A DNA stretch of 64,000 nt, taken from the NCBI GenBank assembly GCA_965644315.1, contig CBFFRQ010000212.1:1-64000 (forward strand), in the 5' to 3' direction. The position numbers were made by a program, and so were the translations under genes. The notes under the pieces are model-generated. The model did not search any database. It was given only the letters and a program-made list of their open reading frames with translations, and was not told where the DNA came from. The stretch comes from Caecitellus pseudoparvulus (taxonomy: Eukaryota > Bigyra: Bicosoecida). Shown here piece after piece: positions 47,140 through 57,269 of this stretch. Numbering within the stretch: the first letter of the stretch is position 1; every line of letters starts with the position of its first letter.

Positions 47140-47982
47140 TTAATAATGTTCTTGGGCTGTTCTATATTGCTTAATTATTAAAGATAATTTGACTGAACCA
47201 CCTTTCAATTTGACCTCTTGATATTCATCATCTAATAAAATAAAATCCATTTGGTTAATTTGATTGTTTTCTAATAAATCATGATTAAAGAATATTTCAT
47301 CATCTGATACATAACTTGAGTATGTACCTGTTCCTGATTCTATATTTAAACTTAATAGTACTGGATACTTAAGCCTGTTTAATCCTGAACCAAAGAATGA
47401 ATTATTTAAAATACCATTTTTCATACAAATAAAAACTTTACTGGTACTAATTAAATTTGGATAATTTAAACCTTCCATATTATCGGATGGATCAATTTTT
47501 AATGCTTCACCATCATTATACTGTTCTTGTGTAAAACCTATTTTATTCCAAAACTTACCATAATTACCAACTGTTGAAAATTTAACATAATCAGTATCAT
47601 TATTCACAATTTTTAATTTTAATGTTGATTGTTCTTGTGATACTGAAACATTACCACCAGCATTATTTATTGTTGTTTGTAAATATGTTGCAAATTGCTC
47701 AGTAGATGAAAAAACTAAATTTTCGCTTATAGTGTGTTCTGTTGTTGCTCCATTTTCTATTTCAATAGAAAATGTAGCTCTATCAATTGGGTTAAATTGT
47801 GGAAATGTATTAGGGACGGATGCAGATTGAACAATAAGACGGTGGATATAATCACCACCTGATAAAACTAATGGTGTAGTATTAAATTCTGTTGTCCATT
47901 CAAAAGATGTATCACTTGGTCTTTTGTCAATTGCACTATTAATATAAACTTCTAAAGTATTATTGATGTCAATTAAGCTCAT
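47140..47982 (-). CDS. Penton-like minor capsid protein of PLV2
   Basis: 280 aa. Strand-rich, with an N-terminal EVYINSAIDKRPSDTSFEWT and YIHRLIVQSASVPNTFPQFN, a pattern typical of vertex or minor capsid proteins in PLVs (VYVNSRDR...SF.V.....I......). It is next to the major capsid gene but in the opposite order to PLV1. A single jelly-roll fold is inferred, not shown. Confidence 0.65.
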   Translation of the reverse strand: MSLIDINNTLEVYINSAIDKRPSDTSFEWTTEFNTTPLVLSGGDYIHRLIVQSASVPNTFPQFNPIDRATFSIEIENGATTEHTISENLVFSSTEQFATYLQTTINNAGGNVSVSQEQSTLKLKIVNNDTDYVKFSTVGNYGKFWNKIGFTQEQYNDGEALKIDPSDNMEGLNYPNLISTSKVFICMKNGILNNSFFGSGLNRLKYPVLLSLNIESGTGTYSSYVSDDEIFFNHDLLENNQINQMDFILLDDEYQEVKLKGGSVKLSLIIKQYRTAQEHY

Positions 47983-48019
47983 TTTATATATTCTTAATTG
48001 AGAAAATAAAAATTCAATT

Positions 48020-48050
48020 ATTCTTTTATTGTTTTATAAAATAAAAGAAT
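48020..48050. terminator. Hairpin downstream of the PLV2 capsid gene
   Basis: Arms ATTCTTTTATT and AATAAAAGAAT (11 bp, perfect) with a 9-nt loop, 13 bp beyond the capsid stop codon on the minus strand; a probable 3'-end signal. Confidence 0.55.
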
Positions 48051-48063
48051 ACTATATATTTAT

Positions 48064-49392
48064 TTATTCAACTACTTTTGCTACACCACCTGCTAGTTCT
48101 AATTGTCTTTTGAATTTTACTAAGCATACTAAATTTTTATTTGCATAATTTGCAGGTGCAGCAGATGTATCAAAATCAACTACTAAAGCAGATGAACCAA
48201 CTAAACTATTAAAACCATTTTCTGTTGCATGTTGGCTGTCTTCTGGTGTTTTTAGGAACAGACCGCCAAGGACTTGACATTTATTATTACTTCTTTTCAT
48301 TTGATCTGAATATTCAGAAGCATAGCTCTTACTGTGTAGTTCTGGTTTTGCGGTTCTTAATACTCCTTCAAAATGATCAGTATATAGAGATTCACCATTT
48401 GCACCATTTACATTTGCATAGGGTTCTCCTGTAAATTGTATACGATAATTTGAAACAAAATTAAAATTTGTGCTAGTAGTCCATAAAAAATCGTTGACTG
48501 GGTCTGTATTAAGTGTATTAAATCCATTAGCATCAGAACTTCCTGCGGGAATGGTAACATAAGCAGGTAATAAAAGTGTGCTGATAATATCACGCTTTTT
48601 AATATTAAATTGGTGTGAATGTGTGGTTGCTTGTTGAAGGGTTTGATAAGATAAATCATAACCATAAAATCTATTTACAATTCCTTTCATACTTGAACTA
48701 TTTGAAGTTGGATCAACCTTTTTTAACATCAGTTGAGCACCTAGATTTGTTAATTGGTATGCTTCCATACTAAATTTTACATTATTTAATTCATATTTTA
48801 TTGGTGCTGTTGGAGCTGTTCCACCAGATACAAATAACATATCTAATTTACTTTGAAGAGTAATTTGTATGTTAATAGGAGTGTTGCCAACAGGAATTAA
48901 TTTCTTTAAATCTAAACCAAAAAGAGACATAGGAATTGAAAAACTATAACTTGATCCACCTGTTGCATCAAATACAACATTTTGAAGAGCCTTAACGTTA
49001 TGAATTGCTAGTTCTTCTGCACTCATATTTAATTTTTTATTCATCATAGCTACTAAATATGCATGTTTGCTTAAATTTACAACTAAAGCACCTCCTACAT
49101 AAACTTTTATTTGTTCAATAGCTGAGCAAATATCGCCACACAGTTTTACATTTGAACCTGCTTGACCTCCAGAAACTTTAAATTCACCATCTAATGATAG
49201 CGTATCAGCTTGTGGAACATGTGAGCCTGTTTGAATTGTAGCATTTAGATTAGTATTTAAATTACCAAATCCGCTTCGTGTTCCTTGTAAATCATATTGT
49301 AATCTTGAACGTGAATTAACAAGTTTATTTGCTTTCGTTCTTACACCATCCAAAACACCACCTAATAGATAAATTTCATCTTTCTTTTCCAT
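48064..49392 (-). CDS. Major capsid protein candidate of PLV2
   Basis: 442 aa. Position between ATPase and penton-like genes and the strand-rich sequence identify it. Typical features are the N-terminal SRLQYDLQGTRSGFGNLN and the stretches SLFGLDLKKLIPVGNTPINI and YELNNVKFSMEAYQL, which recall PLV and small algal virus capsid proteins of about 450-550 aa. It is much shorter than the 607-aa protein of PLV1 and lacks its basic C-terminal tail. A double jelly-roll fold is inferred. Confidence 0.75.
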   Translation of the reverse strand: MEKKDEIYLLGGVLDGVRTKANKLVNSRSRLQYDLQGTRSGFGNLNTNLNATIQTGSHVPQADTLSLDGEFKVSGGQAGSNVKLCGDICSAIEQIKVYVGGALVVNLSKHAYLVAMMNKKLNMSAEELAIHNVKALQNVVFDATGGSSYSFSIPMSLFGLDLKKLIPVGNTPINIQITLQSKLDMLFVSGGTAPTAPIKYELNNVKFSMEAYQLTNLGAQLMLKKVDPTSNSSSMKGIVNRFYGYDLSYQTLQQATTHSHQFNIKKRDIISTLLLPAYVTIPAGSSDANGFNTLNTDPVNDFLWTTSTNFNFVSNYRIQFTGEPYANVNGANGESLYTDHFEGVLRTAKPELHSKSYASEYSDQMKRSNNKCQVLGGLFLKTPEDSQHATENGFNSLVGSSALVVDFDTSAAPANYANKNLVCLVKFKRQLELAGGVAKVVE

Positions 49393-49438
49393 TATATATA
49401 TATTTATAAAAGAAAAAATATTTTACTAAAAGAATTAA

Positions 49439-50164
49439 TTAAAACTTACTATATATTTCTTTCATTTTGTTATTATAAATCTTCCCTGTTTTCTTGTTCA
49501 ATAAAATAAAACTATACTTTTCATTCAAATTATCATATACAAGGTCTTTGAAATCATCTGTATTTATATATTGTGAAAAATTATCATCATATACTTTCCA
49601 TATTTCACCATCTGAGCAATTCCAATAAATAGAAACTAAAGTTGAATTAAGCATTCTTACATCACGTCCTAAAAAATGATACTTTTGTGTTGCTATTATG
49701 CATCCTGTGTTCTTATGTCTACCACTTGCAAACAATTCAGATAAAAAATTTGTTCTATGATTTGTATTCATTTCATGGTTATATGCCATATCATCAAAAA
49801 TAAAAATATGTGGAACTTTTGGATTTAATCCTTTGTAAATACTCTTTAATTCTTCAAAATCTAAAAAATCCATAATTAATAATTGCTCCTCATCTAGCTT
49901 TAGTTTGTCTGCCATTTTTGATATATGTCTTATTGTTGTATCTGTTCCACTGATTACAATAATTCTGCTATCTTCTGATTTCGTGTAATAATCTTTACAC
50001 CAATTCCATAATATGTTATGTATCATTTGAGTTTTTCCTGCTTGACTGGGCCCTATTAATATCATTCGTGGATGTTCTCCTATAATTGGATGAATTAAAC
50101 TTTTATATTTTTTATCTTTGGTTATGTCATCTTCTTCAAATGTATAAACTTTAAATTCTGTCAT
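49439..50164 (-). CDS. Genome-packaging ATPase of PLV2
   Basis: 241 aa. Walker A GPSQAGKTQ after MILI, Walker B HIFIFDDM, and a later TGCIIATQKYHFLGRD that fits the sensor strand of A32-like ATPases. It is immediately followed upstream by the large linker-rich protein, the same pairing as in PLV1. Confidence 0.87.
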   Translation of the reverse strand: MTEFKVYTFEEDDITKDKKYKSLIHPIIGEHPRMILIGPSQAGKTQMIHNILWNWCKDYYTKSEDSRIIVISGTDTTIRHISKMADKLKLDEEQLLIMDFLDFEELKSIYKGLNPKVPHIFIFDDMAYNHEMNTNHRTNFLSELFASGRHKNTGCIIATQKYHFLGRDVRMLNSTLVSIYWNCSDGEIWKVYDDNFSQYINTDDFKDLVYDNLNEKYSFILLNKKTGKIYNNKMKEIYSKF

Positions 50165-50185
50165 ATACTATTTATTTAGATTTTT

Positions 50186-52255
50186 TTATTGACCTCTTCC
50201 TTTTAAAATTCGCCCCTTTCTTGCTTGTGTTCTGCGTCCTTGGGCTTGTCCTCCACCTCCTCCTTCTATTCTACCAGCATAACTTTTTACAATATTATCT
50301 ATTTTTCCTTCTTTTGCTTCTTGTGAAACAGTATCATATTCCTTTCTTGTATCAGGTGAAATAAAGTATGCCTTACGTTTAATTATGTCTTTCATTGTAT
50401 CTTCTGTTATGCCCATTGATTTTATTAAAGCTTTCATATCTCTACTTGGTGAGCCTGATAATAATAAATCTATTTCCTGTCCAATAAATTCATCTGGATT
50501 TGCTCCACCCATTTTACTTACTTCAAATGTATCAATTAATCTATTTAGTTGTCCATCTTCTGCATCTGTTAATTCTCTTACTTCATCTCCTGCATCTGCT
50601 GGGGTTGGTGCGTCTGCTGGGGCTGGTGCATCTGCTGGTTCTGGTCTTCTTCTTGTTGTATATATTCCGCTTTCGGGGTTAGCTAGTATTCCAATTACTC
50701 GTTTAGCATATGCATTCGCCTTCTCGCCTGCATCCCTTGGTACTTTTTCCGCATTAACTTTAATTAAATCAAAAATTTGTTTTCCATAATAACCCATTTG
50801 TGTCTTATGCCCACCTGTTGGAGTCGTTATTTTATTGTCAGCTAAGTACCTGTTTAATATATCATACAAAACTGATAAGTACTTTGGGGTTTTCTTAGCA
50901 TTAACACTAGCAGTATACATTTTTTGCCCTAGTTTCTCTGGAGTTTCTTCTGTTTGCTTTAAAATACTATCTAATGAAATTTTCCCAAGAGTTAGTAATT
51001 GTCCAAGGTACAAATAATAAACCTCATTTCTTTGTGCATCTGGTAATGTACCATACTTAATATCCGCTCTTGCTTTTTGTTTTTGTTCTTCTATTTTATT
51101 AAAATCTATTTTAGAAATTACAATTACTTTATCTTCTAAGTTTAGTTTTGTATATTCTGGTATACCTTCTAATATTCCTTCAAATACTTCGGCAGATTTT
51201 GATGTGCTACTTTGTGTAATAATATCTACATCATCGGCTGTTATTGCTTTGTCTGTTCCTGTTGTATTAAGTGTATTTCTTGATCTTTCAACTAATTTGT
51301 TTATTATATTTATCATATTTGTTTTTGCAACACCAGATACACCTTTTATTGCTTCTATAAATTCTCGTGCTATCTTATCGGCTAAATCTTGGTATTCTTT
51401 ATCTTTGTTTTCTCTTCTTACTTCATCTCCTCTTTGTTGAACTCTTTCTAATAATTTAAGTCGGTTTGCTCTTAGCTCTGCTTGGTTTGGAACTACTGCC
51501 CCCGCCCCTGTATCCGCCACTGGTTCAGGTCGTCTTGGTGCTGGTGCTTCTGTTGTTGGTTTATCTACTGTATGAATACCCCCACTAGTGTCTATCATTT
51601 GGGCAGTTCCCGCTCCTTCTTTGCTCTCACCTGCTCCCCCTTGTGCTGGTGCTTGTGGTTCTGCTGGTGGTTCTGCTGGTGGTTCTGTTGGTGGTTGTGC
51701 TGGTGGCTGGTCTGAAGCACCACTGAATTTTTGGTTTATTTCTTGTTGCATTTGATTTATTGGTTGTTGTTGTGCTATGAATGAAGGATTAAATTTGTTC
51801 TTTAAAAATGATTCAGTAGCTTTTGATCTTAAATTTAATACTTCAGCTTGTGAAAGGTTATGACGTTTTCCAAAAGCATCAATATAATTTAATATATTTT
51901 TTAATTCTTTTTGTTCTTCATCTAACTCTAAAGTTTCTGGTGTTAATCCTAAACTTCTAAATAATTTATTTTGTATTTCTTCTTCTTTTTTTTGCTCATT
52001 AAAAAAAGCTTCTTCAAATGATTCATCTGTTGTACCCCATCCTTCATTGTAGAACTGTTTGTTATGTAGTATTAAATCGGCATTTGTAATTGCTTCATCT
52101 AAATTTATATCTTCCTCTTCTTCTGCTTCTTGAGGTACTAATAAATCAGTTGTATAATTCAATAAGCCTAGATTTACAAATTGTGTATTTCTTTCCTCAT
52201 TCAACTCTTCCTGCATGTTATAAATTTGCTCATCTGTCAAATTAAATGGATTCAT
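50186..52255 (-). CDS. Large Pro/Ala-linker protein of PLV2
   Basis: 689 aa. An acidic N-terminal third is followed by a Pro/Ala/Gln linker with QPPAQPPTEPPAEPPAEP, a helical middle, a second linker of PADAPAPADAPTPADA repeats and a basic Gly/Arg-rich end (GRRTQARKGRILKGRGQ). The position next to the ATPase and the combination of linkers and basic tail parallel the 617-aa protein of PLV1. A core or scaffold role is likely but unproven. Confidence 0.65.
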   Translation of the reverse strand: MNPFNLTDEQIYNMQEELNEERNTQFVNLGLLNYTTDLLVPQEAEEEEDINLDEAITNADLILHNKQFYNEGWGTTDESFEEAFFNEQKKEEEIQNKLFRSLGLTPETLELDEEQKELKNILNYIDAFGKRHNLSQAEVLNLRSKATESFLKNKFNPSFIAQQQPINQMQQEINQKFSGASDQPPAQPPTEPPAEPPAEPQAPAQGGAGESKEGAGTAQMIDTSGGIHTVDKPTTEAPAPRRPEPVADTGAGAVVPNQAELRANRLKLLERVQQRGDEVRRENKDKEYQDLADKIAREFIEAIKGVSGVAKTNMINIINKLVERSRNTLNTTGTDKAITADDVDIITQSSTSKSAEVFEGILEGIPEYTKLNLEDKVIVISKIDFNKIEEQKQKARADIKYGTLPDAQRNEVYYLYLGQLLTLGKISLDSILKQTEETPEKLGQKMYTASVNAKKTPKYLSVLYDILNRYLADNKITTPTGGHKTQMGYYGKQIFDLIKVNAEKVPRDAGEKANAYAKRVIGILANPESGIYTTRRRPEPADAPAPADAPTPADAGDEVRELTDAEDGQLNRLIDTFEVSKMGGANPDEFIGQEIDLLLSGSPSRDMKALIKSMGITEDTMKDIIKRKAYFISPDTRKEYDTVSQEAKEGKIDNIVKSYAGRIEGGGGGQAQGRRTQARKGRILKGRGQ

Positions 52256-52289
52256 ATAATATAGACTAATAAAATATTAATTTATACTT

Positions 52290-52784
52290 TCAATAATTTT
52301 CTTCCTCCATTTGTTTCAAAAGATCCTCTATTATGTAATCATCATTTATACTCTTATTTTTTACTGGTTGTTCAACCTCCTTTATTATCTCTGGTTTAAT
52401 AATTTTTACATATTTTTTTATTCGCTCTTCTTCCTGCAATCTTGCTTTTTGTTCTCTTCTCCTTCTATATGTTTCTTGTGCCTTCTTTCGTGCATTTATT
52501 AATTGCTGTTTTTTCTTCTCAGATAATTGCTTTCTTTGCTTTAATTCCCTTTTTGGTTTATAATAATATTTGGTTTCTATATTTGAAATAACTGGAACAT
52601 TTTCCTTAGTTTGAATATCAACAAAATCATCTTTTACATTTTCAAACTTATTTTCAGTCTTAGTTTCAGTTTCTTTCAATCTTTTTAACTCTGAACACTG
52701 AAAGACTGAAAATTTCATTTTTATATAATTCAAAAATTCTAATACTCTTTCATAAATTAAAAATAAAAAATACTCAATTATCAT
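52290..52784 (-). CDS. Coiled-coil basic protein of PLV2
   Basis: 164 aa. A hydrophobic N-terminal 20 residues (IIEYFLFLIYERVLEFLNYI) may be a membrane segment. The rest is charged, with a long helix (KKKQQLINARKKAQETYRRR). Similar Lys/Arg-rich helical proteins occur in large DNA viruses without known function. Confidence 0.6.
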   Translation of the reverse strand: MIIEYFLFLIYERVLEFLNYIKMKFSVFQCSELKRLKETETKTENKFENVKDDFVDIQTKENVPVISNIETKYYYKPKRELKQRKQLSEKKKQQLINARKKAQETYRRRREQKARLQEEERIKKYVKIIKPEIIKEVEQPVKNKSINDDYIIEDLLKQMEEENY

Positions 52785-52816
52785 TTTACAGAATATAAAA
52801 TTAGTCTATAAAATAT

Positions 52817-53116
52817 TTAATTTGATGTAGCCATTAATAGTTCCTTATGTACATTATCCATTTTCATTTTTGTTGCTTCCTTTTGTGTCTTGTCTTTTTC
52901 ATTTTCAATTTCTTTTTCATATTCTATAAATTCTTCATATGATAGGTAATCTTCTGAAAAATCTAAGTGTTGTACCAAATAATAATCACTACAACTTTTA
53001 ATTAATTCAATACGCTTTTGATTTACTTCTTTTAAATGATCAATATATTCTTCATACTCTTTTCTTGTTGGTTCTTTTCCATTAAATGGATCTTCATAAT
53101 CATATTGTTTATTCAT
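52817..53116 (-). CDS. Small acidic helical protein of PLV2
   Basis: 99 aa from ATG at 53116, which follows AATATATAAT as many genes here do; an ATG at 53134 is an alternative, and the frame is open further only from TTG. Sequence is Glu/Lys-rich and helical. No family recognised. Confidence 0.55.
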   Translation of the reverse strand: MNKQYDYEDPFNGKEPTRKEYEEYIDHLKEVNQKRIELIKSCSDYYLVQHLDFSEDYLSYEEFIEYEKEIENEKDKTQKEATKMKMDNVHKELLMATSN

Positions 53117-53147
53117 ATTATATATTACTTTCATAAAAAAATCTTTC

Positions 53148-53944
53148 TTAAAAACCAATTGATGGTTTACTATAATATAATTCAATATTTGTTGGTGCTA
53201 CACTTTTTAAAATAAAATCAATTGAATGGGCTTCTATTAAATTTTTTGGTGCTGGTTTTGGTTTTAAGACTGTTGTGTTTGGAATTAAAACTTTACTTGT
53301 TTCAGCTATTAAATCACCTTCCATAATGTACGATTTAATTATACTACTATCAAAAATATCTTTATAGCTATTACGAATGCCTAAAACTTTATTTTTAAAT
53401 TCCCTTATACTTTTACTTAGTTCTTGTGTTGGTGATGCACCAATATTATATACAATTGCAGGAATACCATATTCATTTGAAGCATACACAGCTTCAAAAC
53501 CTCCTAAAGAATGACCCGTAAAATATATGTTTTGAATACCTACTTCATTTAAAGTATTTAGCATTTTATTTAGTCTCTTTGTATTAATTAATAAATTTAA
53601 TGAAAAACTACCTCCTGCAATAATACTTAAATCATCAATAAAATCAATTACGTCTGTTTGTGTCCCTCTAAATACAATAAATGCTTTTGGTGTTTCTGAT
53701 ATATCAACAAATACAGCCATTTTATTATTACTTAATGTTTCATTATAAACTAAATTACTTGTAATAAATGGACGTGTTGAAGGGCTATCATATACTAATT
53801 TGCACGCTACAGCACATTGGTAAGCGTCCCATGGTATAGGTACTTGATAAATATCTTTTTTTGTAATTGTTGATGTTTGTAATGTTTGTGTATTTGCTGG
53901 ATTACCTAAAAAAAGTCATTAAAATAGTTTATAACTTTATCCAT
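53148..53944 (-). pseudogene. Class 3 lipase, frameshifted in its N-terminal region
   Basis: The downstream ORF (53720 to 53148, 190 aa) has the class 3 lipase signature: FIVFRGTQTD, nucleophile S71 in YFTGHSLGGFEAV, D136 in MEGDLIAE and H165 in EAHSIDFI. The same frame is open upstream through DIYQVPIPWDAYQCAVACKL, which matches the usual N-terminus of these lipases. An ATG at 53944 is separated from that frame by a run of seven T residues (about 53909-53915) where eight would keep one frame. The whole gene would encode about 265 aa. Lipases of this class hydrolyse acylglycerols; in a virus one could act in membrane entry or exit. Confidence 0.75.
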
Positions 53945-53969
53945 ATATTATTATACATAGATAAAAATT

Positions 53970-54212
53970 TTATTCAACAATTAATGTATCCTCTGTTTGA
54001 ATTTTATAAATCTTCTCTTTTACTTTTAATTCTTGTTTATTTTCTGTTTTCATTCTATTACTTAGCAATTGTAATTTTTCTTTCATTTCAGCTTGAAGTT
54101 CTTTTAGTTCTTTCTTTAGGTTTTGTATGTTCTCCTTTTGCTCTTCAATATCAAAAGCTAATAAAGATAAATCCATGGTTAAGTACTTTTTAGATAGGTT
54201 CTTTTTTTGCAT
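53970..54212 (-). CDS. Small coiled-coil protein of PLV2
   Basis: 80 aa. Residues 20-60 form a coiled coil (EEQKENIQNLKKELKELQAE). It is the outermost gene before the right TIR. No family recognised. Confidence 0.6.
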   Translation of the reverse strand: MQKKNLSKKYLTMDLSLLAFDIEEQKENIQNLKKELKELQAEMKEKLQLLSNRMKTENKQELKVKEKIYKIQTEDTLIVE

Positions 54213-54230
54213 GATTATTATAGTCTCATA

Positions 54231-54648
54231 ATTTATTTTTTAATATTGCGTTTAAATTGTTCTTGAAGGGGACACACACCGCAATTAAGAGAGATATTTA
54301 CTTACTCATTCACTAAAAGTATAACACATGCGATTAAGAGAGACTTTTCCTATATCTTATATTTTCTTTCTCAAAGTCTATTTTAAGAAAATTATAATAA
54401 TATTTAAAAATCCATAAAAAAAAGAGAAATTAAGGAAATAGGAAATAATGTTTTAACTTATTACTTTTTTATATTTCCTATAATTTACTATTTCTTGTTT
54501 TTAAATATACCTTAAATAATATATATTTTATTGACTATTAAATTACTATAAAATGAACCATTAAATATAGTGGCTTTAGCCACGCATTACGTATGTATCT
54601 ACCGGGGGGTGGTGTTTTACACTAAACACCCACCCATCCCTTTTTTTT
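54231..54648 (-). repeat. PLV2 right terminal inverted repeat
   Basis: 418 bp, the inverse of 36952-37369. Confidence 0.95.
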
Positions 54649-54653
54649 CAAAG
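54649..54653. repeat. Target site duplication CAAAG, right of PLV2
   Basis: Matches 36947-36951. Confidence 0.85.
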
Positions 54654-54888
54654 CGCCGTCCTCTTGCATGGTTGCAACCACATTCAAAAGGCAGTCAGAA
54701 ACTGTGGATGATCCCAACGTAGGGTTCATGTCCCACAGCATTGGGAATGCATCTGCAGCGTACATCCCTATCAGAAACGCGCGCTGGGAGCGCTCAGTAC
54801 CGGCGATGTCTACAGCTGTAGATATGGCGCTTTCGGGCGTGGCAGGGGTGCTTCGCCTGCTTTGCCGTATGGGCCGTACGCTTGCCAT
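54649..54888 (-). pseudogene. 5' part of the host ORF split by PLV2
   Basis: 80 codons from ATG at 54888 (MASVRPIRQ) to the PLV2 edge, ending MQEDGAL. It continues in frame at 36946 on the other side of the virus. The sequence has an Arg-rich start and a hydrophobic segment (AFLIGMYAADAFPMLWDM). Family not recognised. Confidence 0.6.
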
Positions 54889-57269
54889 GGCTGCAGCACC
54901 TTGAAGCAAACAATGCAGAGCAAAAATGATTGTCGCAACGTGTCTGCAAAGTGCTGCTCAACTCATGCTTGAGAAGTGTAGGTGTAAGAAGACTGCTTAG
55001 TGCATTTCGGTGTGAGTGGTGCTTGTGGCGCGCGTTTCGAAGTGAAACACCCCCCCGTGCCGGATAGTCTTAGGCCTCCTGGCACAAGGGGGGTTTACTG
55101 GGGCAAAGGATGGGGGGTTCCACGGTTAGGGGTTTGATATCACGCGCTTATTTTTGTCAAGAATGCATTTCTGCCACTGTTGCACATAAAATGACTACAG
55201 TTCGCGCCATCTTTCGTTTTCTGCAAGCTCTCTCAGCGCATCCTGCAGCAAAGCAAGTCATGAGACGCACTCGGAGAGGTGGAGCGGCCGCCACACCTCC
55301 CGCATCGGAGGCCTCCGAGGGCTCCCAGGTCGACAGCGCAGCGATGTTGGCGTCTCAACGCCATTTCCTCAAGCAAGTCTTCACCCAATAGAACTTCTCA
55401 ACGCTGTACAACCTCAAACCAACCCTGGGCAGCTGCTCGCCGTCCGGCGTGCTGCTGCCCGTTGTGGCGGGCATGCGAGAAGACAAAATGGCTCGCGCAT
55501 CTGGCGCTACCTGGACACCAGATGAGGACGCGGAAGTTCTGAGTAAGTTCCTGTCCTGGGCGCGCTCTGGAACAGGAGAGGGTGACAAGTGACGCGTGGA
55601 GGTGAGAGACATTGCGAGCACTTTCCACTCAAGTTCCGCTCTCGGGGGCGAGCCTTCACTGCCCTTCCCTTTGTTCAGAGATTCTTCAAGGCATCGGTGG
55701 ATGCGTACAAACAGCATCATTCCATGTCAGGTTTGGGTGAGGATCCACTCCCTGTTGGCATCACAGTCAGCCTCGCGCCCAATGAGGTGGTCCTGCGACA
55801 GCATGTGCAGGGTGAACCCCTTGTCGTAGCAGATGCACTATCCGAGGTCGACCAACGCGCTGTGCAGGAGCGGAGATTGTCTGTACATGGGGAAAAGGAG
55901 ACATTGCGAGGTTCTGGCGACACGAAGCCTGCATGGAGGATGGCGTGGAAGGTACAAGCGTGTCCGAGCCACGGACCCCGTGTGATGGTGCCTGCTGTGT
56001 ACTGAAACGGCTTGCGATTGCCCATTGCAAAACTGGCTCTGCAATGGACCTGCGATGGCTTTTGCGATAGGCACGTGTAGAAGACCACCAGCGCTGAATT
56101 TTTTTTCTAAATGCAACCTGTTTGTGGTAGTCGCTTGAATGAGTTTCCGTGTCATATTGTTTTACATACACAGGGCAGCGGTACATTTGCGTTTCAACAC
56201 TTTCCACGGGGCAGATACAATGGAAACGCCAAGAAATCAAGCTGAACCGCAAATTTGACAATCCAAACTCAAAAGGGGCGCTTTTCGCAGCTAAGCAAAC
56301 CTGAAATTCTTCTTCATAGTTCTCTATCAGCCGTGCGTGTGTTACAATGCAGACTCTTTGGTGAGGAATTTCCGCATCTTGCGCTCAGACTCATACCCTT
56401 GCTTGATGGGAATTGAGTGCTATAACTGCGCATAAACTCCCACCAATAGATGCATGATTCCCTTGCTTTCTACCTTCAGGTCTCATCTTAGACCGCTTCG
56501 GCCGCTACCGATGCTGAGCATTGATCGTCAACTTGCAGTGTGGCCGCCACCACCACGCCAAACACAAAGTGCGCAATTTTTGGTGGAAAAGCCTTTGTTC
56601 GGAGCGAGAGAGGCTATGTTCTGGACAGCTGCACACAGTAGCCTGTCCAGCTCGGCCGATTTGCTCATGGAGTTGGTAGACAGAGTGGCAAGTGCCTGCA
56701 GGCTTGCCGACGCTCTTCGTGGACTGACTGGCGCAGGGTTGGGAACGAGTGACAGTGCTCCTCGGCGCCATCAGCGCATGAACAACAAAGCGGCAATGGC
56801 TGCTGTGTCACGCCTGTTGAGGAGCGAGCGTCCATGCCGACGTTGGACTGGATTCACACCGGATGCCGCTTCTGCTCTTGTGTCAAGGGTGGGACTGTGA
56901 TCAACAAGGATAACATGTCCATGCCAGACACGTCATTCCCCACGGTATTGCATAGCCTGTCTGGCAAAAGGGCACAGACTGCTCCGCGGACCTGTCGGGA
57001 CAGCTCGGCCCGACTCGTGGGAGAGAATTGTACCGGCGATGCAGTTGCTTTGAGCCCCACTCGTGGAGGGTCAGTCTTAGCCCTGCCACGCTTTTCCCCC
57101 CTTCCGGTGGAACCGACACCACCAGTGCCAGCATCAAGGGTTTCAGTCCCACCACTGTGTCCATCAACCTCTGCCCACTCACCACCCAATGAGCCACCGC
57201 ATTCATCGATGGTAGCAATTTCTGGTGCATCTTTGGCGCGCTGGTTCGCTTCGTGGTTGACCTCTGAGT
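54889..57269. other. Host DNA with weak ORFs
   Basis: GC-rich sequence with many short frames on both strands (for example 56454-56900 plus, 56854-57432 minus). No domain recognised and no strong start context. Confidence 0.35.

Larger units (their letters stand above)
36952..54648. mobile_element. PLV2: second integrated Polinton-like virus
   Basis: 17,697 bp with 418-bp TIRs starting AAAAAAAAGGGATGGGTGGG. It encodes a chromodomain integrase, SF3 helicase, short family B polymerase, capsid proteins, fibre, packaging ATPase and a lipase. No protease was found. It belongs to a different lineage from PLV1: the capsid protein is shorter and hardly alignable, but the integrase, P-loop protein, small virus-type protein and fibre are clearly related. 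Confidence 0.95.

Noticed and set aside
50500-51715. Cys/Trp- or Leu-rich plus-strand frames opposite the 689-aa gene
   Set aside because: They are antisense shadows of Pro/Ala linker codons, with repetitive composition and no start context.
36952-54648. A missing protease in PLV2
   Set aside because: I looked for an adenain-type H...D...C pattern in every PLV2 protein and found none; absence is reported but not assigned to any gene.
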